Notes under the pieces: generated by a model | The model's database searches: none | What the model was told of the DNA's origin: nothing | What the model saw: the letters and a program-made list of their open reading frames with translations, nothing else | Program-made: the position numbers and the translations under genes | Part shown: in pieces, positions 1-7,583 of the stretch | Layout of the letters: the number at the start of each line of letters is the position of its first letter | Position numbering within the stretch: position 1 is the stretch's first letter | Assembly (NCBI GenBank): GCA_003509235.1 | Contig: DONH01000048.1 | Location: 1 to 7,937, forward strand | Reading direction: 5' to 3' | DNA length: 7,937 nt | Source of the DNA: Planctomycetaceae bacterium | Lineage (GTDB): Bacteria > Planctomycetota > Planctomycetia > Pirellulales > UBA1268

Positions 1-2148
1 GATCGGATTTACATAACCAGAATATCGGTTACTAGAACCAGTATCCTGCTTGAGGTCATCCATCATTTCCTTGGTGATCTGCTCACGAACATGGGTCCAT
101 GTATCAAGAACTTGGTTGTAACGCTCACCATCAGTGATAACACCACGTGAATAGAGTTTACGAATTTTGCTTACTTCTTTATCAGCCTTATTGAGAATTT
201 CAGGTTTGTTTTCAGGCGTGATGAGATCATCTGTTGCGAAGGAAAGGCCACTATTCGTGCTCCAGCTAAAGCCAACACGATTCATATTGTCTAAAAGATC
301 AATTGTATGACGTCTTCCGAGTAACTGATAGCAGTCAGAGATCACCTTTGCTAATTCACTTGAACGCATTGGTAGGTTGTAGAAGAGCATGCTCTCTGGC
401 AGTATCGAGTTGAAAAGGACACGGCCAGAGGTCGTCTCCGTAATCGCCCCAAGTTCACCAACAGTACCCTTCTCATCAATTTCACGGCGGTGCTCAGGCA
501 ATTTGACTTTGATGATTGCATGGGTGTCAACCTTGCCAAGAGAGTGAGCCATTTCAACTTCCGCAAAGCTTCGGAAAACCATACCTTCGCCACGACGGCC
601 GGCCATCGACATTGTCAGGTAGTAACATCCCATCACCACGTCTTGTGATGGCGAGATAATTGGTGCACCATTGGAAGGACTAAAGATGTTATTTGTTGCC
701 AGCATCAGAGTATGTGCTTCCACCTGAGCTTCTATAGAGAGTGGAAGATGGACTGCCATCTGGTCACCATCAAAGTCAGCATTGAATCCCTTGCAGACAA
801 GCGGATGTAGTTTGATGGCGTTTCCCTCGACAAGAACAGGCTCAAAAGCCTGAATTCCCATTCTATGAAGAGTCGGAGCACGATTGAGAAGAACGGGATG
901 GTTATGAATGACCTCTTCGAGGATATCCCAAACTTCGGCGTCCTTGCGTTCGAGCATTTTCTTGGCACTTTTAATTGTGTCAGCATGCCCGAGGTCTTTG
1001 AGGCGCCTTATTATAAACGGCTGATACAATTCCAGAGCAATCTTCTTAGGAAGTCCGCACTGATGCAGACGGAGCCGCGGGCCAACGACAATCACACTTC
1101 GAGCGGAGTAATCTACTCGCTTACCGAGTAGATTTTCACGAAAACGCCCCTGCTTTCCTTTGATCATGTCTGTAAGACTTTTCAAAGGACGATTACTAGA
1201 AGCAAGAACAGGTCGCTTACAACGGTTGTTGTCAAACAATGCATCAACAGACTGCTGAAGCATTCGTTTTTCATTTCGGATAATGACCTCAGGGGCATTG
1301 AGGTCAACAAGTTTTTTCAAACGATTATTTCGGTTGATTATTCGGCGATAGAGGTCGTTAAGATCACTCGTGGCAAAATTCCCGCTATCAAGCATGACAA
1401 GTGGACGCAGATCCGGAGGGATGACAGGAATGACATCAAGAACCAGCCATTCGGGTTTGTTTTCACTATCACGAATCGCTTCAACAATTTTTAATCGATT
1501 GACGAGGTCTTTGGCTTTCTGCTTTGAACCTGTTTGTTCGAGTTCTATGCGGAGCTCTTTTGAAAGTTCAACAAGGTCAAGACCAAGAAGCAGTTTCCGA
1601 ACTGCTTCAGCGCCCATTTCTGCCTCAAAAGCCGTCTCGCCATACTCATCACGAGCAGCACGACACTCTTCTTCAGAGAGTAACTGTTGTTTCTTGAAGG
1701 GCGTATCTTTGGGATCAAGGACAACGTAGTCTTGGAAGTAGATTACCTTTTCGAGACTGGTGGTCTTCATGTCCAGCAAGGCACCAAGGCGGCTTGGCAT
1801 GGCCTTGAAAAACCAGATATGAACAATTGGAGCAGCGAGTTCGATATGGCCCATTCGCTTGCGACGAACGCGACTATGGGTCACTTTTACTCCACACCTG
1901 TCACAGATCATGCCCTTGTATTTCATGCCCCGGTATTTGCCGCAGGAGCATTCCCAGTCTTTTTCAGGGCCAAATATCTTTTCGCACATGAGTCCATCCT
2001 TTTCGGGACGGTACGTACGATAATTAATCGTCTCAGGTTTTTTCACCTCACCGAACGACCAGCTACGGATGTCGTGCGGTCTGGCCAGACTGATTTTTAC
2101 GGCTGAGTAGTCATTGACGCGATCGTAGGTTGCTTCGCCGATGCTCAC
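1..2148 (-). CDS. rpoC: DNA-directed RNA polymerase subunit beta' (RpoC), N-terminal 716 codons, cut by window edge
   Basis: RpoC pairs with RpoB to form the active-site cleft of RNA polymerase and carries the catalytic magnesium. The frame is open from a GTG at 2148-2146 to base 1, exactly 716 codons, roughly half of a bacterial beta'. Visible landmarks in order: the zinc-ribbon cysteines C67, C69, C82 and C85 (CSCGKY...ICDRCG); the lid region near 250-260 ([13 protein letters not shown]); the switch-2 stretch [19 protein letters not shown] near 330-350; and the absolutely conserved NADFDGDQM at 456-464, whose D458, D460 and D462 correspond to E. coli D460/D462/D464. Numbering is offset from E. 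coli by only two, so this half has no large insertion or deletion. Bridge helix and trigger loop lie beyond the left edge. The GTG start is supported by GGAG eight bases upstream and by the expected N-terminal length. It lies 105 nt after rpoB and is presumably co-transcribed with it. Identity is certain; the phylum is an inference. Confidence 0.98.
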   Translation of the reverse strand, partial: MSIGEATYDRVNDYSAVKISLARPHDIRSWSFGEVKKPETINYRTYRPEKDGLMCEKIFGPEKDWECSCGKYRGMKYKGMICDRCGVKVTHSRVRRKRMGHIELAAPIVHIWFFKAMPSRLGALLDMKTTSLEKVIYFQDYVVLDPKDTPFKKQQLLSEEECRAARDEYGETAFEAEMGAEAVRKLLLGLDLVELSKELRIELEQTGSKQKAKDLVNRLKIVEAIRDSENKPEWLVLDVIPVIPPDLRPLVMLDSGNFATSDLNDLYRRIINRNNRLKKLVDLNAPEVIIRNEKRMLQQSVDALFDNNRCKRPVLASSNRPLKSLTDMIKGKQGRFRENLLGKRVDYSARSVIVVGPRLRLHQCGLPKKIALELYQPFIIRRLKDLGHADTIKSAKKMLERKDAEVWDILEEVIHNHPVLLNRAPTLHRMGIQAFEPVLVEGNAIKLHPLVCKGFNADFDGDQMAVHLPLSIEAQVEAHTLMLATNNIFSPSNGAPIISPSQDVVMGCYYLTMSMAGRRGEGMVFRSFAEVEMAHSLGKVDTHAIIKVKLPEHRREIDEKGTVGELGAITETTSGRVLFNSILPESMLFYNLPMRSSELAKVISDCYQLLGRRHTIDLLDNMNRVGFSWSTNSGLSFATDDLITPENKPEILNKADKEVSKIRKLYSRGVITDGERYNQVLDTWTHVREQITKEMMDDLKQDTGSSNRYSGYVNPI

Positions 2149-2160
2149 GGAGATTTCTCC
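2149..2160 (-). promoter_or_regulatory. rpoC ribosome binding site inside a small hairpin
   Basis: Read on the minus strand, GGAG is followed by AAAT and CTCC and then directly by the GTG start of rpoC. GGAG is a Shine-Dalgarno core at a spacing of 8 nt, which supports the GTG as the real start. The same four bases can pair with the CTCC that abuts the start codon, giving a 4-bp stem with an AAAT loop. The ribosome binding site is clear; whether the short stem affects translation is inference. Confidence 0.6.
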
Positions 2161-2212
2161 AAGGGATAGTCAACTAATGGTGTTTAAAACTTATTGTGGA
2201 ACAGTAACGTTT

Positions 2213-2243
2213 GAATAAAAAGCACTTTCCATGCCTGTTATTC
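2213..2243 (-). other. Imperfect stem-loop in the rpoB-rpoC intergenic gap
   Basis: On the minus strand the arms GAATAACAGGCA and TGCTTTTTATTC pair over 12 positions, with one C.U mismatch and one G.U wobble, around a 7-nt loop (TGGAAAG). It begins 10 nt after the rpoB stop codon. No U-tract follows on the coding strand, so it does not look like a rho-independent terminator. A transcript-processing or stabilising hairpin between the two subunit genes is possible. The rest of the 105-nt gap shows nothing further apart from the rpoC ribosome binding site. Confidence 0.4.
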
Positions 2244-2253
2244 ACTTTTTATA

Positions 2254-5200
2254 TCAGATACGACGTTTCTCTAACTGCATGTTCAGGGCAAGTCCACGAA
2301 TCTCATTCGTGAGAACGTCGAAGCTGGCCGGGGTTCCGGCTTCAAGGGTGTTTTCACCTTTGACCATACTTTCATAGATTTTTGTTCTTCCCTCAACATC
2401 ATCACTTTTGACAGTGAGGAGTTCTTGCAAGATGTAGGCGGCACCATACGCTTCTAGAGCCCAGACCTCCATCTCACCAAACCTCTGTCCACCAAACCGT
2501 GCTTTGCCACCAAGTGGTTGCTGCGTAATGAGAGAGTATGGGCCTGTTGATCGAGCGTGAACTTTATCATCTACAAGATGGTGTAGCTTCAGCATGTAGA
2601 TGTAACCAACGGTTGTTTCCTGCTCGAGTGGTTCACCTGTGCGTCCATCAAACAACTTGGCTTTTCCATGCTTGGGGAGGCCAGCATCATTCAGAACGTC
2701 GTTAATCTCCTCTTCACTTGCACCATCAAAGACAGGAGTGACAGCTTGGAATCCAAGCAATTTTCCTGCCCAGCCAAGGTGCGTTTCAAGGATTTGGCCA
2801 ACATTCATTCGACTTGGAACCCCAAGAGGGTTTAGCATGATCTGGACAGGCGTGCCATCGGCAAGAAACGGCATGTCTTCCTTCGGTAAGATCTTGGCGA
2901 TGACACCCTTGTTTCCATGTCGTCCAGCCATCTTGTCACCAACAGAGATAACTCGCTTCGCAGCGACATAAACTTTGACCATCTGAAGGACACCAGGCCG
3001 TAGCTCATCACCGCGTTTCATGCTGTTCAGGCGACGTTCTTTTGTATCGAGTGCTTCCTCTACAGAAGGCCACAAGGTTTTAAAGAGTCTTTCTATATCA
3101 GCTTTTCTTTGTGGAGAGCGAATATCGAGAGCTTCTAGAGAGAACTCAGCCGCCCGTTCCGCAACAATCTTGTGATCTTGATTTCGAACAAGAGGGCTGC
3201 CATCGGCAGCAGCAAGAGGCTTCTGCAAAACCTTCTCAATTTCAGCAACAAGTGAGCCGAATGCTTCAGCAACCATAAGGTTACCTTCGCTTTCAGCCTC
3301 TTTGAGCTGCTTCTGGAAATCACGACGCTCTTCTTCTGACAGACTCATCTGTCGAGCAAATTTTTCCGTGGCAATAACGATGCCCTCTACCCCAGACGGA
3401 ACCTCAAGCGAGTCATTTTTTACATCTTCGCCAGCTCGCCCAAAAATTGCGTGAAGAAGTTTTTCTTCCGGAGTGAGTTCTGTCTTGCTCTTTGGAGAAA
3501 CTTTTCCAACAAGAATATCTCCCGGACGAACGTAGGTGCCTATGCGTACGATGCCACCATCATCCAAATTATGTAGAGCTCGCTCACCAACATTGGGGAT
3601 GTCACGAGTGAACTCTTCTCGGCCGAGTTTTGTGTCACGAATTTCAATGTCGTATTCTTCGATATGAATCGATGTATACACATCGTCTTCAACAAGCTCC
3701 TCACTGATAATGATGGCATCTTCGAAGTTGAAACCATCCCACGACATGAAGCCAACGAGGACATTGCGACCCAAGGCCAGTTCACCTTTAAACGTGGCAG
3801 CACCATCAGCAATGACTTCATTCTTCTCAACCTTTTGGCCAAGCTGAACGATAGGCTTTTGATTTTGGCAGGTTCTTTCATTCAGTCCGACATATTTTCG
3901 TAGTTTGTAAATGTCAGTTTCGTTTATTTCAATCGAATCTGCATCAACATAGGTGATCGTTCCCTTACGGTCGGCCCGAATAAGTAGGCCAGAGTTGGCT
4001 GCAACATCTCGCTCCATACCTGTTGCCACGATCGGCGGCTCGGTCACGAGCAATGGGACTGCCTGTCGTTGCATATTTGAACCCATTAACGCACGATTCG
4101 CATCATCGTGCTCTAGGAACGGAATGAGCCCAGCTGACACGCCAACCATTTGGCTCGGCGCGACATCAATATACTGAATTTTTTCAGCTGGAACGAGCAC
4201 GAAGTCCCCTCGGTATCGTGCAACGATAGTCTCTCCGCGAACTTTGCCGTCAACAACAGGTGCATCGGCAGGCGCTAGATAGGCTTCATGTTCTTCATCA
4301 GCCCGTAACCACACAACATCATCGAGCAGCTTACTCTTTGAAACCTTGCGGTAAGGTGTGACGAGAAAACCGTACGAGTCGACACCAGAGTAAATGGCTA
4401 AACTCGAAATAAGCCCAATATTGGTGCCTTCGGGAGTTTCAATCGGACAAATGCGACCGTAGTGGGAAATGTGAACGTCACGAACCTCAAAGCCAGCTCG
4501 CTTTCTATTGAGGCCACCAGGGCCAAGAGCCGAAAGCCGTCGTTCATGCGTAAGCATCGAAAGGGGATTCGTCTGGTCAACAACCTGCGAGAGTTCTCCT
4601 CGACCAAAAAAGTACTCGATAGCTGCGGAGATGCTTTTTGGATTAATAAGTGAACGTGGAGTCATCTCAGAGATGTCTTTCAGGCTCATTCGCTCTTGAA
4701 CAGTTCTTCGGAGTTTAAGGAAGCCCTTACGGAGCTCATCACTCGCCAGTTCATCAATCGTTCGCAGCCGTCGATTTCCCAAGTGATCAATGTCATCAAC
4801 CTCGACTGCTTCGTTCTCACTATTCATTAATTCCAGCATGTACCGAATTGCAGCAATCAAGTCATCAGCACGAAGGGTCATCTCAGTTTCGGGAACAGAA
4901 AGCCCAAGCTTTCTATTAATTCGAAATCTACCGACTCGACCCAAACGGTAGCGATTTGTATCCCGGAACTTTTCGTCAAAAAGCGTAGTTGCCTTTTCTA
5001 ATGCTGCGGGATTACCTGGTCGCAATCGTTGGTAAATACGAATAAGTGCGTCTTGATGGCTTGGAGCAACCGACGTCCTTTTTTTGGCTTCATCAGCATC
5101 CTCTCGAAGACTATTTTCAATGAGAGGCATTTTGTTGGAAGGCATTAACTCAACGGCTTTGAGACCAGATGAGCAGATCAGTTCAGACTGGTCCCGAGTG

Positions 5201-5997
5201 ATCGTGCAACCAGCCTCTGCTATGATTTCACCCGCTCGATCACTGCTCTTCGGATACACAATGTCGTCTGCAGCAGTCTTGCCTTCAAGCTTCGAAACAC
5301 TGCGGCTTCCTGCAACTTTTTCAACCTTGGTCTTGTTGAACAGCTTTAAAATGTCGGTATCGCTGCTTAGCTTAGGGTCCATTGCTCGAAGCAAAGTAAG
5401 CGCCGAAAATTTTCCACTCTGATCAATTCGAACCTGGAGGGTGTCTTTCTTTGACACGTTGAGTTCGATCCAGCTGCCACGTTCAGGGATGATTCGGCAA
5501 TTGTATGTTTTACGATCTGTTGATTCCGTATCAGCGACAAAATCGATGCCCGGAGAACGATGAAGTTGGCTGACAACAACTCGTTCAGCCCCATTGATAA
5601 TAAACTCTCCGCCGCCCATCATGATCGGGACGTCACCGAGGTAGACTTCCTCTTCGATCGGCTGCTCCCGTGTCAGGCGAAGCCAGACACGAAGCGGGCG
5701 ACCGTATGTCAGACGAAGTTGGCGGCATTCATCCGGATCGTATCGAGGTTTTCCAAGATCGTATCGAACGTATTCCAAGCGAACGGTTTTGTCGTAGCTC
5801 TCGATTGGAAAAATTTCTCGAAGGACACCTTCAATGCCCTGATCTTTTCTTTTACTTGGAGGAACATCATATTGAAGGAAGGACTCAAAGAATCGAGTCT
5901 GAATTTCCGTCAAATTGGGCATCTCGTGAGTGCTTCGATTGCTACCAAAGTGACGAATTTCTGTGGGCTGGAGTCGGCGAACAGCACGAGTTGCCAT
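2254..5997 (-). CDS. rpoB: DNA-directed RNA polymerase subunit beta (RpoB), complete
   Basis: RpoB is the second large catalytic-core subunit of RNA polymerase. The frame gives 1247 codons from ATG 5997 to a TGA at 2256-2254. Landmarks: N-terminal HFGS...PNLTEIQ; protrusion motif [23 protein letters not shown]; the rifampicin pocket around D474, H484 and S489 (E. coli D516, H526, S531); the [18 protein letters not shown] stretch; catalytic lysines K1022 and K1030 in [12 protein letters not shown] (E. coli K1065, K1073); and the C-terminal [24 protein letters not shown] block. A charged, helix-rich insert near residues 880-990 sits where E. coli has its beta-i9/SI2 insertion and is of similar length. 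The roughly 50-residue proteobacterial insert after ETHLG is absent, which accounts for much of the shorter length against E. coli (1342). An in-frame TTG at 6003 would add two residues; ATG is preferred because relatives begin MAT-. Intact, no frameshift. Confidence 0.98.
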   Translation of the reverse strand: MATRAVRRLQPTEIRHFGSNRSTHEMPNLTEIQTRFFESFLQYDVPPSKRKDQGIEGVLREIFPIESYDKTVRLEYVRYDLGKPRYDPDECRQLRLTYGRPLRVWLRLTREQPIEEEVYLGDVPIMMGGGEFIINGAERVVVSQLHRSPGIDFVADTESTDRKTYNCRIIPERGSWIELNVSKKDTLQVRIDQSGKFSALTLLRAMDPKLSSDTDILKLFNKTKVEKVAGSRSVSKLEGKTAADDIVYPKSSDRAGEIIAEAGCTITRDQSELICSSGLKAVELMPSNKMPLIENSLREDADEAKKRTSVAPSHQDALIRIYQRLRPGNPAALEKATTLFDEKFRDTNRYRLGRVGRFRINRKLGLSVPETEMTLRADDLIAAIRYMLELMNSENEAVEVDDIDHLGNRRLRTIDELASDELRKGFLKLRRTVQERMSLKDISEMTPRSLINPKSISAAIEYFFGRGELSQVVDQTNPLSMLTHERRLSALGPGGLNRKRAGFEVRDVHISHYGRICPIETPEGTNIGLISSLAIYSGVDSYGFLVTPYRKVSKSKLLDDVVWLRADEEHEAYLAPADAPVVDGKVRGETIVARYRGDFVLVPAEKIQYIDVAPSQMVGVSAGLIPFLEHDDANRALMGSNMQRQAVPLLVTEPPIVATGMERDVAANSGLLIRADRKGTITYVDADSIEINETDIYKLRKYVGLNERTCQNQKPIVQLGQKVEKNEVIADGAATFKGELALGRNVLVGFMSWDGFNFEDAIIISEELVEDDVYTSIHIEEYDIEIRDTKLGREEFTRDIPNVGERALHNLDDGGIVRIGTYVRPGDILVGKVSPKSKTELTPEEKLLHAIFGRAGEDVKNDSLEVPSGVEGIVIATEKFARQMSLSEEERRDFQKQLKEAESEGNLMVAEAFGSLVAEIEKVLQKPLAAADGSPLVRNQDHKIVAERAAEFSLEALDIRSPQRKADIERLFKTLWPSVEEALDTKERRLNSMKRGDELRPGVLQMVKVYVAAKRVISVGDKMAGRHGNKGVIAKILPKEDMPFLADGTPVQIMLNPLGVPSRMNVGQILETHLGWAGKLLGFQAVTPVFDGASEEEINDVLNDAGLPKHGKAKLFDGRTGEPLEQETTVGYIYMLKLHHLVDDKVHARSTGPYSLITQQPLGGKARFGGQRFGEMEVWALEAYGAAYILQELLTVKSDDVEGRTKIYESMVKGENTLEAGTPASFDVLTNEIRGLALNMQLEKRRI

Positions 5998-6007
5998 TGA
6001 CAAATCA

Positions 6008-6013
6008 CTCCTT
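6008..6013 (-). promoter_or_regulatory. rpoB ribosome binding site (AAGGAG)
   Basis: A strong Shine-Dalgarno sequence AAGGAG lies 10 nt before the ATG at 5997 and 4 nt before an in-frame TTG at 6003. Both spacings are off the optimum, so it does not decide the start alone. Just upstream, TTCCT at 6018-6022 can pair with AGGAG at 6008-6012 across a 5-nt loop (one G.U pair), which could partly mask the site. Confidence 0.7.
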
Positions 6014-6067
6014 GCAGAGGAAAAATATTAAAGGATTGAGCTACGGATATTGTGGGGGCACTACGAG

Positions 6068-6111
6068 TTTCGATTACTACTCAGTAAAACCACTGACGAA
6101 GTGAATCGAAA
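6068..6111 (-). other. Long stem-loop in the rpoB leader
   Basis: On the minus strand, TTTCGATT (6111-6104) pairs perfectly with AATCGAAA (6075-6068). The stem continues past a bulged C with ACT/AGT, crosses a small internal loop (TCG against GT), and continues with TCAGT/ACTGA closing a 6-nt loop GGTTTT. That is 16 base pairs in a 44-nt element about 70 nt upstream of rpoB. It lies in the rplL-rpoB gap, where E. coli carries an RNase III processing site and an attenuator; equivalence is inference only. A chance origin is less likely than for the smaller repeats nearby. Confidence 0.55.
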
Positions 6112-6119
6112 GAAACGAA

Positions 6120-6138
6120 CGGTGTTGGACAAACACCG
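6120..6138 (-). other. Perfect 7-bp stem-loop in the rpoB leader, possible attenuator
   Basis: On the minus strand CGGTGTT and AACACCG pair perfectly around a 5-nt loop TGTCC. The bases that follow (TTCGTTTCTTTC) are T-rich but interrupted by C and G, so this is at best a weak intrinsic terminator or attenuator between rplL and rpoB. It sits nine bases upstream of the longer stem-loop at 6068-6111, and the T-rich stretch runs into that stem's first arm. Confidence 0.4.
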
Positions 6139-6143
6139 ACAAA

Positions 6144-6159
6144 TGATCAGGTGTGATCA
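6144..6159. repeat. TGATCA inverted/direct repeat pair
   Basis: Two copies of the self-complementary hexamer TGATCA are separated by four bases (GGTG on plus, CACC on minus). Since the hexamer is a palindrome, the pair is both a direct and an inverted repeat. It could form a 6-bp hairpin in the rpoB leader RNA or be a protein-binding site on DNA. It lies about 60 nt downstream of the promoter-like sequence at 6221-6249. Function unknown. Confidence 0.35.
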
Positions 6160-6220
6160 AAATATAGGACACAGGAATTCCGCAGTGAGCGGGCTTGGAA
6201 CAGAAGGATTGCACGCAAAT

Positions 6221-6249
6221 ACTATACCGTTTCCTACCCGAGTCGCCAA
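6221..6249 (-). promoter_or_regulatory. Candidate sigma-70 type promoter for rpoBC
   Basis: On the minus strand TTGGCG (6249-6244, four of six matches to TTGACA) is followed after exactly 17 bases by TATAGT (6226-6221, five of six to TATAAT). It lies just past the rplL stop codon and would start transcription near 6214, giving rpoB a leader of about 215 nt that contains the stem-loops described above. A separate promoter here would let polymerase genes be expressed apart from the ribosomal genes. Based on motif match and position only. Confidence 0.4.
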
Positions 6250-6284
6250 TGCCCTGGCTAGAAAACAGAAAAACAGCTAAGAAA

Positions 6285-6713
6285 CTACTTAACAGAGACC
6301 TTGGCTCCAGCTTCTTCAAGCTCTTTCTGGAGTTTTTCGGCATCTTCTTTGGCAATTCCTTCTTTAACCTTGCCAGGAGCACCTTCAACAAGATCCTTTG
6401 CTTCCTTCAGGCCAAGTCCGGTTGCTGAGCGAACCACTTTGATCACACTAATTTTGTTGTCACCAAAAGATTCCAGAACCACATCAAACTCAGTCTTTTC
6501 GGCAGCAGCTTCGCCACCACCTTCTCCACCGGCAGCACCACTACCTGCTACCATGACAGCACCACCTGAAGCGGGCTTAATGCCGTGCACTTCGTCAAGG
6601 TAATCGGAGAGTTCCTTCGCTGCTTTTAACGTGAGGCCAACGATGCGATCACCGAGTTCCTGCGTCTCTGTCGAAAATTCCCGGGTTGCCTCTGTTGCTT
6701 CAGCCGTTGCCAT
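6285..6713 (-). CDS. rplL: 50S ribosomal protein L7/L12
   Basis: L7/L12 is the multi-copy acidic stalk protein of the large subunit that recruits and activates translational GTPases. The product is 142 residues from ATG 6713 to TAG. Residues about 10-48 form the helical dimerisation and L10-binding domain ([15 protein letters not shown]...KELSDYL). Residues 49-71 are a Gly/Ala-rich flexible hinge. Residues 72-142 are the globular C-terminal domain with the family signature [14 protein letters not shown]. The GTPase-contact residues of E. coli (K65, V66, I69, K70, R73, K84) align with K87, I88, I91, K92, R95 and K106. The protein is about 20 residues longer than E. coli L12, through a longer N-terminus and hinge. 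ATG 6713 is chosen because AAAGGA lies 9 nt upstream; an in-frame GTG at 6731 would put that site inside the coding region. It follows rplJ after a 254-nt gap and precedes rpoB. Confidence 0.97.
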   Translation of the reverse strand: MATAEATEATREFSTETQELGDRIVGLTLKAAKELSDYLDEVHGIKPASGGAVMVAGSGAAGGEGGGEAAAEKTEFDVVLESFGDNKISVIKVVRSATGLGLKEAKDLVEGAPGKVKEGIAKEDAEKLQKELEEAGAKVSVK

Positions 6714-6714
6714 T

Positions 6715-6728
6715 GATCGCGATCCTTT
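6715..6728 (-). promoter_or_regulatory. rplL ribosome binding site overlapping a 10-bp palindrome
   Basis: AAAGGA (6728-6723 on the minus strand) is the Shine-Dalgarno site, 9 nt before the ATG. It overlaps a perfect DNA palindrome GATCGCGATC (6715-6724) that fills the space up to the start codon. The site decides between ATG 6713 and the upstream in-frame GTG 6731. Any role for the palindrome is unknown. Confidence 0.6.
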
Positions 6729-6780
6729 CACTCAAGAAAATAGCCATAAAGGCTTTTAAATGTGTAGTTCTAACTCGTTT

Positions 6781-6804
6781 TTCCCGTCACATTGTAGCCG
6801 GGAA
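6781..6804. other. Inverted repeat TTCCCG/CGGGAA in the rplJ-rplL gap
   Basis: Arms TTCCCG and CGGGAA pair perfectly around 12 bases, within which ACA and TGT can add three more pairs. On the coding (minus) strand no U-tract follows, so it is not a rho-independent terminator for the operon; on the plus strand TCTCTTTTAT follows, but no plus-strand gene is seen. It lies about 70 nt upstream of rplL. Confidence 0.35.
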
Positions 6805-6832
6805 TCTCTTTTATGCCTGATTCCGAACTCTC

Positions 6833-6864
6833 GATTCGTTGGAACGACCTCTTTCAACCGAATC
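6833..6864 (-). other. 9-bp bulged stem-loop in the rplJ-rplL gap
   Basis: On the minus strand GATTC-G-GTTG pairs with CAAC-GAATC: five plus four base pairs separated by one bulged G, with a 13-nt loop. It sits in the middle of the 254-nt rplJ-rplL spacer. Several further GATTC/GAATC copies nearby would allow alternative pairings. A structured untranslated element is possible; function unknown. Confidence 0.4.
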
Positions 6865-6901
6865 CTGAATCTATTTTCTTACCACGAAATTTCCCTCTGA
6901 C

Positions 6902-6926
6902 TAGTCCCAAAATTTGGGCTTGACTA
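6902..6926. other. Inverted repeat CCCAAA/TTTGGG with TAGT/ACTA flanks
   Basis: The core CCCAAA-A-TTTGGG (6906-6918) is an almost perfect palindrome, and the outer TAGT/ACTA can pair too, leaving a 4-nt one-sided bulge. It lies about 40 nt past the rplJ stop codon. It lacks a following U-tract on the coding strand. It could be a hairpin protecting the rplJ 3' end or a DNA-binding site; nothing in the sequence decides which. Confidence 0.35.
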
Positions 6927-6967
6927 TTTTTCTTAGAAATCTCTGATTATCCACTCCTTTTTTTACT

Positions 6968-7516
6968 CTATGCCGCAGTGACCTCGTCACCAGACTTTTC
7001 TAACTCTTCCATTCTGCTCTTGATTTGGCTAGCCAGTGAGCTTCCGCCACCCAAGAGTTGCCCGGATAATGTTGCGCCCGCTGACAGCATTTGGCCGGAC
7101 AAAATAGAGAGTTGCTCTGTGCGCGTCGGCCATTTTGCGACCTTTTTCAGATCGTCAGGCTCAAGTTTTGAGCCGTCCATCGCACCACCACGACACTCGA
7201 TCTGCTCAAAACCATCGAGTTCGGCGAGGCGATTGAGTTCTTTTGCCAAGTCCACAACGTCTTCACCACCCCAGCATAGTGCCAGCATGCCGCTGAGATT
7301 TTCAAGAGCAGGTGCTAGTGGCGTTTCGGCGAGAACACGCTTCGCCAGTGCATTCTTGATGAGTTGAAGACTTATATTTTTTTTTCGCAGGGTGAGTCTT
7401 AGGTCGGTCGTTTTTTGTGCGTCTAGCTGACCAAGAGACACAACGAAAACATCCCCAACGCCTTGAAGACGAGATTGAAGATCGTCCATCATGAGTTGTT
7501 TGACAAGTTTGCTCAT
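6968..7516 (-). CDS. rplJ: 50S ribosomal protein L10
   Basis: L10 binds 23S rRNA at the base of the stalk and carries L12 dimers on its C-terminal helix. The product is 182 residues, somewhat longer than E. coli L10 (165). The N-terminal MSKLVKQLMMDDL and the segment LRKKNISLQLIKNALAKRV (residues 42-60) fit the conserved rRNA-binding region. AKWPTRTEQLSILSGQMLSAG near 128-148 is the family's end-of-domain segment, and the glycine-rich stretch plus SLASQIKSRMEELEKS near the C-terminus is the L12-binding tail. The ATG at 7516 fits the family start, but only a weak purine-rich AAAAGAAAA precedes it rather than a clear Shine-Dalgarno. It lies 67 nt after rplA, a gap that is AT-rich and shows no obvious structured L10-binding leader. 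A run of nine A residues occurs at codons 44-47. Confidence 0.96.
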   Translation of the reverse strand: MSKLVKQLMMDDLQSRLQGVGDVFVVSLGQLDAQKTTDLRLTLRKKNISLQLIKNALAKRVLAETPLAPALENLSGMLALCWGGEDVVDLAKELNRLAELDGFEQIECRGGAMDGSKLEPDDLKKVAKWPTRTEQLSILSGQMLSAGATLSGQLLGGGSSLASQIKSRMEELEKSGDEVTAA

Positions 7517-7583
7517 GGTTTTCTTTTAAGTGTTTGTGTTAATTGTTTTCTGAATAAAAATTAAGGGCTTTTGGATTGCCGGA

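Noticed and set aside
865..2106. Plus-strand open frames of 88-139 codons opposite rpoC
   Set aside because: They lie wholly opposite a frame encoding an unmistakable RpoC, have no family resemblance I recognise, and have composition typical of antisense shadows.
5560..6104. Two overlapping plus-strand open frames (146 and 144 codons) opposite the rpoB start
   Set aside because: They overlap each other and mirror the conserved RpoB N-terminus; no clear ribosome binding site or recognisable domain.
6077..6391. Minus-strand 104-codon frame spanning the rplL end and the rpoB leader
   Set aside because: It is out of frame with rplL, starts inside it, and its second half is the stem-loop-rich leader; no recognisable protein.
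6714..6731. GTG at 6731 as an upstream in-frame rplL start
   Set aside because: It would place the AAAGGA ribosome binding site inside the coding region, and no other site precedes it.
6781..6815. Plus-strand rho-independent terminator (TTCCCG stem then TCTCTTTTAT)
   Set aside because: No plus-strand gene leads into it and the T-tract is interrupted; kept only as an inverted repeat.
6788..6823. TACAAT in the rplJ-rplL gap as an rplL promoter -10 box
   Set aside because: The hexamer 17 bases upstream (CAGGCA) matches TTGACA at only three positions, and the TACAAT lies in the loop of an inverted repeat.
6916..6967. Tiny frame GTG-GATAATCAG... after AAGGAG just past rplJ
   Set aside because: The GTG overlaps the end of the Shine-Dalgarno-like sequence, so spacing is impossible, and it would encode only 17 residues.
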